From NCBI GenBank assembly GCA_017548565.1, contig JAFYZU010000034.1, positions 38,122 to 102,121 of the forward strand: 64,000 nucleotides of DNA. The letters are read 5' to 3'. A program made the position numbers and the translations under genes. Source of the DNA: Treponema sp. Lineage in GTDB: Bacteria > Spirochaetota > Spirochaetia > Treponematales > Treponemataceae. Shown here piece after piece: positions 1 through 8,297 of the stretch (position 1 is the first letter of the stretch; the number at the start of each line of letters is the position of its first letter). The notes under the pieces are model-generated. The model was not told where the DNA came from and did not search any database. It saw only the letters and a list, made by a program, of their open reading frames with translations.

Positions 1-1
1 A

Positions 2-904
2 ATCGATTTTGGAAGCGCCAAAGAGTGCCTTAAAATAGCAAAGGATAACGGATTCATTATGAGGGGTCACGTGCTTGTATGGCATAATCAGACTCCGGAC
101 TGGTTCTTCAGGGTAAATTACAGTCAGAATAAGAACGATGCCTTTGTCGATAAGCAGACGATGAATGCACGCCTTGAATGGTACATAAAAACTGTAATGA
201 AATTTGTAGATGAATTTGAAAAAACAGAAAACAACGGAAATCACATCATCAAATACTGGGATGTCGTAAATGAAGCAGTATCGGATAACGCAACTGCCGA
301 AAAATGGGTACGCGAAAACAGTAACTGGTATGAAATTTACGGAAACGAAGAATTCATTATCAATGCTTTCAGATACGCTAATAAATATGCACCAAAAGAT
401 GTTCTTTTAACTTACAATGATTACAATGAATATGTTCCAGCAAAAAGAGATGCAATCTGCACGCTCGTTCAGGAGATTAAAGCAACCAAGGATGCACGCA
501 TTGATGTAGTAGGAATGCAGGCTCACGTAAAAATAGACTGGCCGTCAATCGCCAATGCAAACGACAGCTTTGAAGCCGCAGTTCAGAAATATGCATCGCT
601 TGGAGTAGATGTTCAGGTAACAGAACTTGATATTGCAAACGGAAAACAGCGTTATAACTCACAGAAACTTCGTGAAGTTTATAAAAAATACTTCGAAATG
701 TTCATTAGAAATAGAAAAACTGATGCAAAAAATGGTATTATAGGAGTAACTATTTGGGGCACCACAGATGACAGAACCTGGTTGAATGCGCTCGGCGAAT
801 ACAGCGGAAGCAGACAATATCCGCTTTTATTCAATGCTGACTACAGCGTAAAGCCTGCCTTCTACGGAGTTCTTGAAGCTGCACAGGATGCAAAAGGAAA
901 TTAA
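2..904 (+). CDS. GH10 endo-1,4-beta-xylanase, 5' end cut by window
   Basis: Glycoside hydrolase family 10 enzymes cut internal beta-1,4 bonds in xylan. The frame is open from the left edge, and the codons before the ATG at 59 already encode family sequence (the stretch before RGHxLVWH), so that ATG is internal and the true start lies outside the window. Visible motifs are RGHVLVWHNQTPDW, WDVVNEA (Glu is the acid/base) and VTELDIA (Glu is the nucleophile), then a C-terminal TIWG segment. The catalytic barrel ends near the stop, so no binding module follows. Export cannot be judged because the N-terminus is missing. The stop is two bases before the next ATG, and that gene's ribosome site lies inside this one, so the two are co-transcribed. 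GH43, GH127 and an esterase elsewhere in the window fit a hemicellulose-feeding life. Confidence 0.93.
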   Translation: MDFGSAKECLKIAKDNGFIMRGHVLVWHNQTPDWFFRVNYSQNKNDAFVDKQTMNARLEWYIKTVMKFVDEFEKTENNGNHIIKYWDVVNEAVSDNATAEKWVRENSNWYEIYGNEEFIINAFRYANKYAPKDVLLTYNDYNEYVPAKRDAICTLVQEIKATKDARIDVVGMQAHVKIDWPSIANANDSFEAAVQKYASLGVDVQVTELDIANGKQRYNSQKLREVYKKYFEMFIRNRKTDAKNGIIGVTIWGTTDDRTWLNALGEYSGSRQYPLLFNADYSVKPAFYGVLEAAQDAKGN

Positions 905-906
905 AT

Positions 907-1947
907 ATGTTTTTAGGCCAGTTACTGACACTGCTGATTTTATTGTTTATTAATTCAAGGGTTCTTTATTTACATCATGTAAAGAGGGATTCAATCGTAA
1001 TGCTTGCACCGTTCGCATTAATTCTTTCAATTCTTCTTGTGCTTGCATGGGGAATAAACTATTTTAATCTGCTGATTATCGTACTGACCTTTCTGACAGT
1101 AATAATAAACATAAGGGCAATGCTCCGTTATTCCGAAAAACTCTTTCTGGATATTTACAGTCTTCTGATGAAAATCGGCTCAATAACTTTAGCGGCAGTA
1201 ACTATTGTCCTTATTCTTTTTTCTGTCATCATCCATCCTGTAAACCTTAGCAATAAAAAACTCAATCTTACAGTTACCACAGAAAAACTTGAAGGAAATT
1301 TCAGGACAGGCTTTTCAAAACAGCGTGCCTTTTCAAAAGCAAACATCATCCTTACGGAAATCTCACCAAAGGATGAAAAGCTTTCTAATCACGTCATTCT
1401 TTTTGTTCCGGATATTCGCGGCGATTCTTCTGCCTATATGCCGTTTTTAAAGCTTCTTGCATCAAATGATTTTACGGTTCTCACTGCCGATTTTTATACA
1501 AATGACTGCAGCTGGTTTACAGGAATTAAAAACACAAAATTCTGCCGTAACTTTTTTATTCAGGATGAATACTTTAACTTTAACGACGATTATAAAAAGA
1601 AACAGAATGATTTCATTTATAACTACTACATGGAAACAGAGCATCTTGTAAAAACAGCACGTGAACGGTATGGTACAGACTGCAACTTCTTCCTTATCGG
1701 AGATTCACTTTCCGGAAAAGCTGTAAAACAGTTTGCAGAAAAAAACAATACGGATATATCCGGTTCATTTAATCTTGAAGCGGTATCTGATTATAAGTCG
1801 GCAGGCTTCGGTATGGTAGAACAGACAGATTACATTACTGCAAGAAGACTCAACCTTAAACGAGACAAAAACTGCACTACACCGAATCTTCTTGTAACTC
1901 AGACTCTTCCGGAAATCTACAATTCATTCTTAGGCGGTACAAAATGA
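907..1947 (+). CDS. Membrane protein with C-terminal alpha/beta-hydrolase-like domain
   Basis: I see about four hydrophobic segments in residues 1-110, then a soluble region of about 230 residues. That region has alpha/beta-hydrolase features: a strand ending in VPDIRG near residue 170, and IGDSLSGKA near 265, where the Ser sits at a nucleophile elbow. The usual last Gly of GxSxG is replaced (GDSLS), so activity is uncertain. The substrate is unknown; an ester-linked sugar or lipid at the membrane would suit the xylanase upstream, but that is inference. The start follows an AAAGGA ribosome site in the end of the xylanase gene. The stop overlaps the next gene's start by four bases (ATGA), so it is translationally coupled to the NIF3 gene. 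Confidence 0.6.
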   Translation: MFLGQLLTLLILLFINSRVLYLHHVKRDSIVMLAPFALILSILLVLAWGINYFNLLIIVLTFLTVIINIRAMLRYSEKLFLDIYSLLMKIGSITLAAVTIVLILFSVIIHPVNLSNKKLNLTVTTEKLEGNFRTGFSKQRAFSKANIILTEISPKDEKLSNHVILFVPDIRGDSSAYMPFLKLLASNDFTVLTADFYTNDCSWFTGIKNTKFCRNFFIQDEYFNFNDDYKKKQNDFIYNYYMETEHLVKTARERYGTDCNFFLIGDSLSGKAVKQFAEKNNTDISGSFNLEAVSDYKSAGFGMVEQTDYITARRLNLKRDKNCTTPNLLVTQTLPEIYNSFLGGTK

Positions 1948-2711
1948 CCTTACTTGAACTGGATGAATATTTCAATTCGTTTCTTCAGAAAGAAAACTAC
2001 AGCGATGATATTTCTCTAAATGGAATTCAAATCCAGAATTCTATGCCCGATAAAAAAGAAATAAAAAAAATTGCATTTGCAGTTGATGCATGCGAAGCAA
2101 CCGCTTTAAAAGCTGCAGAACAGAAGGCAGATGTGCTTTTCGTTCATCACGGACTTTTCTGGGGAAGATGTGAAACAATCACCGGTCAATTCTACAGAAG
2201 AATAAATGCCTTTTTAAAAAATGATCTCGCGCTTATTGCATATCACATTCCACTTGATGCAAACAACCCGTACGGAAACAATTACGGAATGGCACAAAGA
2301 ATAAACCTTACTAACCTCGAACCGTTCGGACAATGGCATGGAATGAATATTGGAGTTAAAGGTACGCTTAATGAACCATTAACGACCGATGAAATTGCAC
2401 AAAAGATTCTTCGTCCCGGGAAAAAAGCAAATCATATTATAAAAGCAGGAAAAGAAAAAAACAAAACGGTCGGAATAATTTCGGGTGGTGCAAGTGAAGA
2501 AATAAAATTCGCTGTTGAACAGAATCTGGACTGTTACATAACCGGTGAATTCCTGCACGAGGATTTTCAGACTGCAAAGGAAATGAACATCAATGTTATT
2601 TCCGGCGGTCATTACGAAACCGAAACTGTCGGAGTTAATCTTTTGATGAATAAAATCCAGACAGAGCTTGGAATCCAGGCATTTTTTATTGAAGAACCAT
2701 CGGGTCTTTAA
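1944..2711 (+). CDS. NIF3/YbgI family dinuclear-metal protein
   Basis: This is the widespread NIF3 (DUF34) family, annotated as GTP cyclohydrolase I type 2-like; the true cellular role is still debated. Metal-ligand motifs are visible: VHHGLFWG near residue 66, YHIPLDANNPYGN near 100 and GGHYETE near 220. The length of 255 residues is the short form without the inserted PII-like domain. It starts on an ATGA overlap with the membrane hydrolase. It meets the minus-strand methyltransferase gene tail to tail with one base between the stops, and no hairpin terminator is evident there. Confidence 0.9.
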   Translation: MTLLELDEYFNSFLQKENYSDDISLNGIQIQNSMPDKKEIKKIAFAVDACEATALKAAEQKADVLFVHHGLFWGRCETITGQFYRRINAFLKNDLALIAYHIPLDANNPYGNNYGMAQRINLTNLEPFGQWHGMNIGVKGTLNEPLTTDEIAQKILRPGKKANHIIKAGKEKNKTVGIISGGASEEIKFAVEQNLDCYITGEFLHEDFQTAKEMNINVISGGHYETETVGVNLLMNKIQTELGIQAFFIEEPSGL

Positions 2712-2712
2712 A

Positions 2713-3453
2713 CTATCCGTTGTTTTTTCCGGCAAGACCTGCAATTTTTGTAAACGTTACCTCAAGATATTTTGCTTCTCCTTCGGTAAGCGATGCTCTT
2801 GAAATAAAGCTTCTCCAGAAATTTTCCATATCTTCACGTCCGGGCATTTTGAAAAATCCGACTTTCTGCATACTGTCCGTAACTGTTTTTACACAGGAAT
2901 CTATTCTGTTTAAGGTAAGCGGAGTATAACTGACAACGCTTTTATTCATCTCCTTTAAGCTTTCCCGGAATAATTGATAGCAGATAATCTGGACTGCATG
3001 AGAAAGATTCAGTGAACCGAATTCCTTTGATGAAGGAATTGTAACTCCAAGTGTACACTGATCAAGCTGTGAATCTGTAAGACCGGTACGTTCATTACCG
3101 AAAACAACTGCAACCTTCGCATCGCTTTTATCACCGGTAATCGAGGCTGCCTTCCTGGAAAATTCTTCGGGCAAAAGCAACTTTCCGCGTTTTTTTCCCA
3201 TTCTTCGTGTAGTTCCCGCACATATCGAACAGTCTGCAGTTGCACTAAGGATTGAATCATAAAAAACGGCATTCTTAAAAATATACGAAGCATGAATTGC
3301 AAGGGTATTTATCTGTTCCAGATTATAATCTTCTCTTTTACCGACAATCCTCAGTGTTTTAATGTCATTATTTGCCATTGCCCTGCACGCAGAACCGATA
3401 TTCCTGCTTTCATCCGGATGATCTAAAACTATTACAATGTTACTAAGCTTCAT
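2713..3453 (-). CDS. TrmJ-like SpoU (SPOUT) RNA 2'-O-methyltransferase
   Basis: SPOUT-fold enzymes of this group methylate the ribose 2'-OH of tRNA from SAM, usually position 32 for TrmJ. The N-terminus has IVLDHPDESRNIGSACRAM, and the SAM-binding knot has VVFGNERTGL and IPSSKEFGSLNLSHAVQI, the three classic motifs. A C-terminal helical extension follows, as in TrmJ. A longer frame opens at 3504, but I place the start at the ATG ending at 3453: it has an AGAGAAAG ribosome site, and the protein then begins directly with the first motif. The gene probably shares a transcript with the DUF456 and MATE genes upstream. Which RNA it modifies cannot be told from sequence. Confidence 0.85.
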   Translation of the reverse strand: MKLSNIVIVLDHPDESRNIGSACRAMANNDIKTLRIVGKREDYNLEQINTLAIHASYIFKNAVFYDSILSATADCSICAGTTRRMGKKRGKLLLPEEFSRKAASITGDKSDAKVAVVFGNERTGLTDSQLDQCTLGVTIPSSKEFGSLNLSHAVQIICYQLFRESLKEMNKSVVSYTPLTLNRIDSCVKTVTDSMQKVGFFKMPGREDMENFWRSFISRASLTEGEAKYLEVTFTKIAGLAGKNNG

Positions 3454-3463
3454 ATACTTTCTC

Positions 3464-3952
3464 TTATTTAAAAAATGATACGATATAAATAATGATAAAA
3501 ACAATTACCGTAAACAGCTTGATTCCTGTTCCGCATAAAAATCCCAGAAAAGCACCCCATGCAGATTTTAAAGAAAGCTTTAAATCACCGCTTGAATGAA
3601 TACATTCTCCGATAAATGCTCCGATGAAAGGACAGAATAAAACACCGAACGGCGGAAGGAAAAGCCCCGCTATGATTCCGATAGTACATCCGATCGAAGC
3701 ACCTTTACTTCCTCCGCTTTTTTTCGTCATTTTTGCGGGCATTATCATATCAAAAACTGCTACTGCTACTGTAACAACTGCAGTAATTATCAGACATACA
3801 AGAGGAATATTGTTGTATTGTGAAAAAAATGCGAGCAGCAGTCCGCACCAGGCAATCGGTGGTCCCGGAAGCATCGGGACAAAAGAACCTATAACTCCGA
3901 TTAACAGAAGAATTGCGGCAACTACCGAAAAAACAATTGATAAAAACGACAT
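3464..3952 (-). CDS. DUF456 membrane protein
   Basis: A 162-residue integral membrane protein with about four hydrophobic segments. The pattern VPMLPGPP near residue 27, then GSKGASIG and FCPFIGAFIGE, is the recurring Gly-rich hairpin of the DUF456 family. The function of that family is unknown. The start codon shares its last base with the stop region of the MATE gene, so the two are coupled. The stop lies just ahead of the methyltransferase start, making a four-gene minus-strand operon with the small protein at 5307. Confidence 0.8.
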   Translation of the reverse strand: MSFLSIVFSVVAAILLLIGVIGSFVPMLPGPPIAWCGLLLAFFSQYNNIPLVCLIITAVVTVAVAVFDMIMPAKMTKKSGGSKGASIGCTIGIIAGLFLPPFGVLFCPFIGAFIGECIHSSGDLKLSLKSAWGAFLGFLCGTGIKLFTVIVFIIIYIVSFFK

Positions 3953-5307
3953 TACTGAAGATCTCCCTGTAATTTAGATATGAATATTTTATAGCATATT
4001 ATGTTTATGATATAAGTTAAAACCCAGCTGATAGGATACGAAAGAAAAATAACGGTCGGTGTATGAAAACGAGGGATTAAAAAAACCGTAAAAAGCCATA
4101 TAATCCTGAAAATGCATGCTCCGAGTAACGATGAAATTACCGGCATAAGTGAATGCCCCGTACCACGGATAGAATTTGCCATACAGTCCATCATTCCACA
4201 TAAACAATAGGTAGATAAAATTACACGCATACGAAGCATTCCTGCATCAATTACCACAGGATTTTTAGAAAAAATACCAAGAAGCTGCCTTCCGAAAATC
4301 AGAAAGCCCCATCCAAGCAATGAACCTATAACAATGATTGCACCCTGCGCAACAAAGACAACCTTTTTTATCCTGTCAATTTTTTTTGCACCGAAATTCT
4401 GAGAACAGAACGTCAGCGCACCTTGAGAAAATCCGTTCATCGCTGTATAAACTATGCTTTCAAGATTAATAGCGGCCGAATTTCCTGCAATTATAATTGC
4501 TCCGAATGAATTTACCGACGACTGAATGATTACATTTGAAAAAGAAAACATGATTCCCTGAAACCCCGCCGGAAGACCAATCTTCAGGATTTTTACAAAA
4601 ATATGAGGATTGATTTTTAACCGTTTTAATTTTAGCTGAAAATCATCTTTTTCTGTAAACAGGATTGTAAGCACTAGAGCGGCACTAATACACTGCGAAA
4701 TGACAGTTGCAAAAGCGACTCCCGCAACTCCAAGCTTAAAGCAGATTACAAAAACAAGATTCAGGACAAAGTTTACACAGCCTGCAAGAATAAGTATAAA
4801 AAGAGGACGGAAAGTATCCCCTTTTGCACGAAGAAGAGCGCTTCCAAAGTTATAAATCATTGTGGCAGTAATACCGCCGAAATAAATTTTCAGATAGAGT
4901 GCCGCGAGATTAAGAACATTTTCCGGAGCACGCATAAACGTAAGTATTGATTTTGCCCCAAGAACACCGATGACAGTTAAAACTATTCCGCTTAAAAAAG
5001 AAACTACGATTGCAGTATGAACAGTATCCTGAACATGAGTCTGTTTCCTTGCACCAAAATAATGAGCGGCAACAACGTTTGTTCCTACAGAAAGTCCCAT
5101 AAAAAGATTTACCAGAAGATTTATAAGGGAACCGGTTGAACCAACTGCCGCTAAAGATTCATCGCCGGCAAAACGTCCTACAACTGCAACATCTGCTACA
5201 TTAAAAAAAAGCTGAAGTACGCTTGAAAAAATCAGAGGAATTGAAAATTGAAGAAGCTTCCCTAAAATGGAACCTTCAGTCATATCTATACGATTTGTTC
5301 CGTGCAT
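3952..5307 (-). CDS. MATE family efflux transporter
   Basis: A 451-residue polytopic protein with the twelve-segment, two-half architecture of MATE exporters, which use Na+ or H+ gradients to expel cationic drugs or metabolites. Typical features are the opening TEGSILGKLLQFSIPLI and the repeated PAGFQG/GTGHS-type loops in the two halves. Its start is a TAATG overlap with the small gene upstream. A second MATE gene lies at 37348-38691 and shares the same N-terminal MTEGSI signature. The substrate is not predictable. Confidence 0.92.
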   Translation of the reverse strand: MHGTNRIDMTEGSILGKLLQFSIPLIFSSVLQLFFNVADVAVVGRFAGDESLAAVGSTGSLINLLVNLFMGLSVGTNVVAAHYFGARKQTHVQDTVHTAIVVSFLSGIVLTVIGVLGAKSILTFMRAPENVLNLAALYLKIYFGGITATMIYNFGSALLRAKGDTFRPLFILILAGCVNFVLNLVFVICFKLGVAGVAFATVISQCISAALVLTILFTEKDDFQLKLKRLKINPHIFVKILKIGLPAGFQGIMFSFSNVIIQSSVNSFGAIIIAGNSAAINLESIVYTAMNGFSQGALTFCSQNFGAKKIDRIKKVVFVAQGAIIVIGSLLGWGFLIFGRQLLGIFSKNPVVIDAGMLRMRVILSTYCLCGMMDCMANSIRGTGHSLMPVISSLLGACIFRIIWLFTVFLIPRFHTPTVIFLSYPISWVLTYIINIICYKIFISKLQGDLQ

Positions 5308-5531
5308 TAGAAAATATCCAGCATATCTTTAAAAAAATGATTATCTATTTTTGCTTTATTCAAAAACTCACCGATTGAAGAATATTTCTGACCTTCAAAA
5401 AGAGGACCAAAAACAATCATCGTTTTACCATCATCCGTTTTATCATAAGTAAGATTATAAATTTTTCCTTTATAAACAAACTCATGCTCGGTTTTTGTTT
5501 CGATTAAAAATATAAAATCATCCTTTGTCAT
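5307..5531 (-). CDS. Small conserved-looking hypothetical protein
   Basis: A 74-residue soluble protein, acidic and lysine-rich, with no signal peptide or membrane segment. I do not recognise the family. It is believable as a gene because its stop overlaps the MATE start as TAATG. Its predicted beta-rich N-terminal half (FVYKGKIYNLTYD) and helical C-terminus also look like real coding sequence. No strong Shine-Dalgarno is visible upstream. It is the first gene of the operon reading through MATE, DUF456 and the methyltransferase. Confidence 0.6.
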   Translation of the reverse strand: MTKDDFIFLIETKTEHEFVYKGKIYNLTYDKTDDGKTMIVFGPLFEGQKYSSIGEFLNKAKIDNHFFKDMLDIF

Positions 5532-5560
5532 AATTCAACTTTATAATAAAGCATTTCAAC

Positions 5561-5608
5561 ATAAAAAAAAAGACTGTCCGAAATGAAGTAATTCAAAACA
5601 GACAGTCT
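5561..5608 (-). terminator. Rho-independent terminator of the NSS transporter gene
   Basis: An 8-bp perfect stem (AGACTGTC at 5571-5578 with GACAGTCT at 5601-5608) with a 22-nt loop is followed, reading the minus strand, by a U run from the A tract at 5563-5571. It lies about 55 bases after the stop of the gene at 5663. Confidence 0.75.
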
Positions 5609-5662
5609 GATAAGATTCCAGGATCAATTCCGGGAATTATTGATTTGTTTTACAGGCAACCC

Positions 5663-7069
5663 TTATTTTGCACCGAAGATGTCGAAATATCCGGCAACGA
5701 ATACTACCAGGATGATAAGTGGAGCAATGTAGCGCAGGTAGAACTGAACAACCTTGTTCTTAGGGAACTTAATTCCTTCACCTGCATCTGCTTCTTCAAT
5801 AAATCCGTTCCATCCCCAGCCGTTTTTAAGAGTACAGAAGAGGATGAAGAGCATAGAACCGATAGGAAGAAGATTCTGGCTTACGATAAAGTCTTCAAGA
5901 GCGTCGATAGAACCGATGTGTGAACCAAAGTGTACTCCAGACCAAACGTTCATACCAAGAGCGGCAGGAGTTGCAAGAATCAGCATAGCAACAAAGTTGA
6001 TGAGAACTGACTTGCGGCGTGTCCAGCCGAACTTATCCATTGGGAAGGCAACAATGTTCTCGAATACAGCAATTACTGTAGAAAGAGCAGCAAATGACAT
6101 AAAGAGGAAGAAGAATGCACCAACGATGCGTCCTGCGACAGGTCCCATTGAGTTGAATACGTTAGGAAGAGACATGAATGCAAGACCAGCACCGGAAGAA
6201 GCTTCTACATTGAATGCAGCACATGCAGGGAAGATAATAAGACCGGCACAGATTGCTACGAAAGTATCAAGACCGATAACACGAAGTGCTTCTCCTGTCA
6301 AAGAGTGGTCTTTACCGATATATGAACCGAAGATTTCCATGGAACCGATCCCAAGAGACAAAGTAAAGAAAGCCTGACCCATAGCGGCATAAATTGTGTC
6401 CCAAAGGCCATGTTCACCACTTACAAGTGCCTTAAAATCAGGTTTAAGATAGAATTTATAACCTGCACCAGATCCTGGAATGAAAGCAACGTAAATTGCA
6501 AGACCAATCATGATTACGAAAAGTGCAGACATCATGATTTTTGTAATGCGTTCGACACCTTTCTGAAGTCCAAGGAAGCAGGCACCAAATCCGATGATGA
6601 TTACAACAACCATCCAGATTAAAAGACCGGAAGGATTTCCGATAGTTTCGCCAACAAATACATTTACAATGTCGTCACCGCCCATTCCAACAAACTTTCC
6701 GCCAATCATCTGGAAGAAATATTTCAAGAACCAGCCTGAAACAACAGTGTAGAACATCATCAAAAGATAGTTACCGATAATTGCAAAATTACCATACCAG
6801 TGCCATTTTGTTCCTTTAGGTTCAAGTGCCTGGAAAGCGCCACCCATACCTTTTTTGGAAGCACGACCCACTGCAAATTCACAAACCATTACAGGTAATC
6901 CAAGAATTACAAGGAATACGAGATAAATAAGAACAAATGCGGCACCGCCGTATTTTCCAGTAATGTAAGGAAATCGCCATACATTTCCTAATCCGATTGC
7001 ACAACCGGCTGATAAAAGCAGAAAGCCAAGCCGGCTGCCGAGGGTTTCTCTTTGTTTCTGTTCACCCAT
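5663..7069 (-). CDS. Neurotransmitter:sodium symporter (SNF) family transporter
   Basis: Bacterial NSS/LeuT-fold proteins import amino acids or similar compounds with Na+. The N-terminus carries the family signature SRLGFLLLSAGCAIGLGNVWRFPY (residues 11-34), including the unwound TM1 and Na+ site. About eleven hydrophobic segments follow over 468 residues. The TM6 region (LSLGIGSMEIFGSY) and the TM8 motif FAALSTVIAVFE also match. It is a single-gene unit with its own promoter at 7107-7135 and the terminator at 5561-5608. The substrate is unknown. Confidence 0.93.
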   Translation of the reverse strand: MGEQKQRETLGSRLGFLLLSAGCAIGLGNVWRFPYITGKYGGAAFVLIYLVFLVILGLPVMVCEFAVGRASKKGMGGAFQALEPKGTKWHWYGNFAIIGNYLLMMFYTVVSGWFLKYFFQMIGGKFVGMGGDDIVNVFVGETIGNPSGLLIWMVVVIIIGFGACFLGLQKGVERITKIMMSALFVIMIGLAIYVAFIPGSGAGYKFYLKPDFKALVSGEHGLWDTIYAAMGQAFFTLSLGIGSMEIFGSYIGKDHSLTGEALRVIGLDTFVAICAGLIIFPACAAFNVEASSGAGLAFMSLPNVFNSMGPVAGRIVGAFFFLFMSFAALSTVIAVFENIVAFPMDKFGWTRRKSVLINFVAMLILATPAALGMNVWSGVHFGSHIGSIDALEDFIVSQNLLPIGSMLFILFCTLKNGWGWNGFIEEADAGEGIKFPKNKVVQFYLRYIAPLIILVVFVAGYFDIFGAK

Positions 7070-7106
7070 TTTTTCATGTACCTCTTTTATAAAATAGTAT
7101 TGTTTT

Positions 7107-7135
7107 ATTATATGGCATACTATTTATAAACGCAA
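7107..7135 (-). promoter_or_regulatory. Sigma-70-type promoter of the NSS transporter
   Basis: On the minus strand TTGCGT (7130-7135) and TATAAT (7107-7112) are separated by exactly 17 bases. The start codon lies about 38 bases downstream behind GAGG. Confidence 0.6.
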
Positions 7136-7177
7136 CAGTATTATTAATAGAAACAAAAATGGCGGATTCTGCAGTAT

Positions 7178-7402
7178 TTACACAACCCTCAATTTCTCCA
7201 TTAACATCCAGGTTTTATCTGCATCTCCGGCATCTTCATGAGCAGCTTTATATGCCTGTTCTTCCCAGCCTCCGCCGTTTATAATACATGCTTCTTCATC
7301 GGTAAGCTCTCGCCCATATTTTGAAAAATCAAAATTGTCATACATTGCTCTATGCAGGGCATTGAGTTTTTCATATCTTTTTTGTTTCAACGTTTTAAAC
7401 AT
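7178..7402 (-). CDS. Orphan double-glycine leader, effector tail lost
   Basis: This 74-residue frame has the complete type A leader (44 residues ending LTDEEACIINGG) and the shared start of the mature region, GWEEQAYKAAHEDAGDADKTWM. After TWM the family sequence stops dead and nine unrelated residues (LMEKLRVV region) lead to the stop. The same leader is found at 10836-11027 and 13007-13135. It sits at the 3' end of the effector operon, behind the last putative immunity gene, with the conserved GGAAGGAGTG ribosome site still intact. It could be a cassette remnant, a recombination partner that receives new tails, or a short exported peptide in its own right. The leader identity is certain; any present function is not. 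Confidence 0.7.
   Translation of the reverse strand: MFKTLKQKRYEKLNALHRAMYDNFDFSKYGRELTDEEACIINGGGWEEQAYKAAHEDAGDADKTWMLMEKLRVV
7210..7402 (-). repeat. Leader cassette A, copy 1
   Basis: About 190 bp encoding leader type A plus the first 22 mature residues. It differs from the copy at 10836-11027 at only a handful of bases. Confidence 0.85.
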
Positions 7403-7442
7403 GTTTTTTCACTCCTTCCGGGTACTTTATATTATTATCATT

Positions 7443-8297
7443 TTAATAAAATCCATTTATATAATATATACCTGAAATTACAATATCATCATATTTTGTT
7501 CCCTCATACCAATCAGTTATTGTAATTGAAATTCCTTTATTATTTTTTGGATTAATTGATTCCGGTAATTCGATTACCTGATAATTACCGATATCTTTTA
7601 GTTCTACTTCAACCATCGTTTTTCCATATGAGATCTGAATTTTTCTAGCACGTGCATTCCGCTCATATAAATACGGTTTTTCAGGAGAAACATAACCGTT
7701 TACAAAAATCAAAGCCTTTATTGGTAAATAATTTTGTTTTTCATCCCTATAAAAATCTGTATTCAATACGATGGTTTTATTTTTGTTTTTATTTACGGCC
7801 CATGGATAGTATAATAAAGATGTATATTCAGGAAGATATTTTATTACTTTTCCATCTTTATTTGTTTCTGAAACAAAAGATTGTGCAAAAACAACCTTCA
7901 ATGGAATTAACTCTGTACTTGAACTGGATGGTATACTATTTTGTGTCATATTGACTTGTCTTACATAAGACATTGTCCAGTTAATATATTTATTTTTCTG
8001 ATTATTTTTCTTTAACAAAGTCAAATATTGATTATTATTTATTGTGCAATCTAATACTGCATAATCATTCAACTCACCTTTAAAACAATTAAAAGCCTTT
8101 TTATCCAGATATGTACCTTTTTCTACTTCTGTTTTAATCCCTGTATCATCGACAAATTCTGTTTCTATTTTATTTTGAGATATTATTAAAGCAACCGGTT
8201 CAGATGCATAATAAAATTTTACACCAAAATAATCCGGATTTGCAAATAAGCTTAAAAAAATACAATGATAAATTATAAAAATCAAAAACTTTTTCAT
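7443..8297 (-). CDS. Putative immunity protein 4: exported, glycan-binding-like C-domain
   Basis: A 284-residue protein with an N-terminal signal peptide (hydrophobic residues 4-18, likely cleavage after SLFA, no lipobox Cys). The C-terminal 120 residues follow the pattern of the NADase-type glycan-binding (discoidin-like) domain often seen in spirochaete secreted proteins: a FVNGYVSPEKPYLYERNARARKI segment, a basic NxRxxK-type strand, LPES, and IxDWYEGTKYDDIVISGI at the end. Its start overlaps the stop of effector 4 as TAATG, so the pair is translationally coupled. Position right after the effector and an envelope location suggest it protects the producer's own wall. That is inference; an accessory or export role is the alternative. 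Confidence 0.55.
   Translation of the reverse strand: MKKFLIFIIYHCIFLSLFANPDYFGVKFYYASEPVALIISQNKIETEFVDDTGIKTEVEKGTYLDKKAFNCFKGELNDYAVLDCTINNNQYLTLLKKNNQKNKYINWTMSYVRQVNMTQNSIPSSSSTELIPLKVVFAQSFVSETNKDGKVIKYLPEYTSLLYYPWAVNKNKNKTIVLNTDFYRDEKQNYLPIKALIFVNGYVSPEKPYLYERNARARKIQISYGKTMVEVELKDIGNYQVIELPESINPKNNKGISITITDWYEGTKYDDIVISGIYYINGFY

Noticed and set aside
5571..5608. AGACTGTCC as a member of the G-rich motif family
   Set aside because: It is one arm of a perfect terminator stem and lacks the G run.
5754..6377. 207-residue plus-strand frame inside the NSS transporter gene
   Set aside because: Antisense shadow of a clear transporter; low-complexity composition and no start signal.
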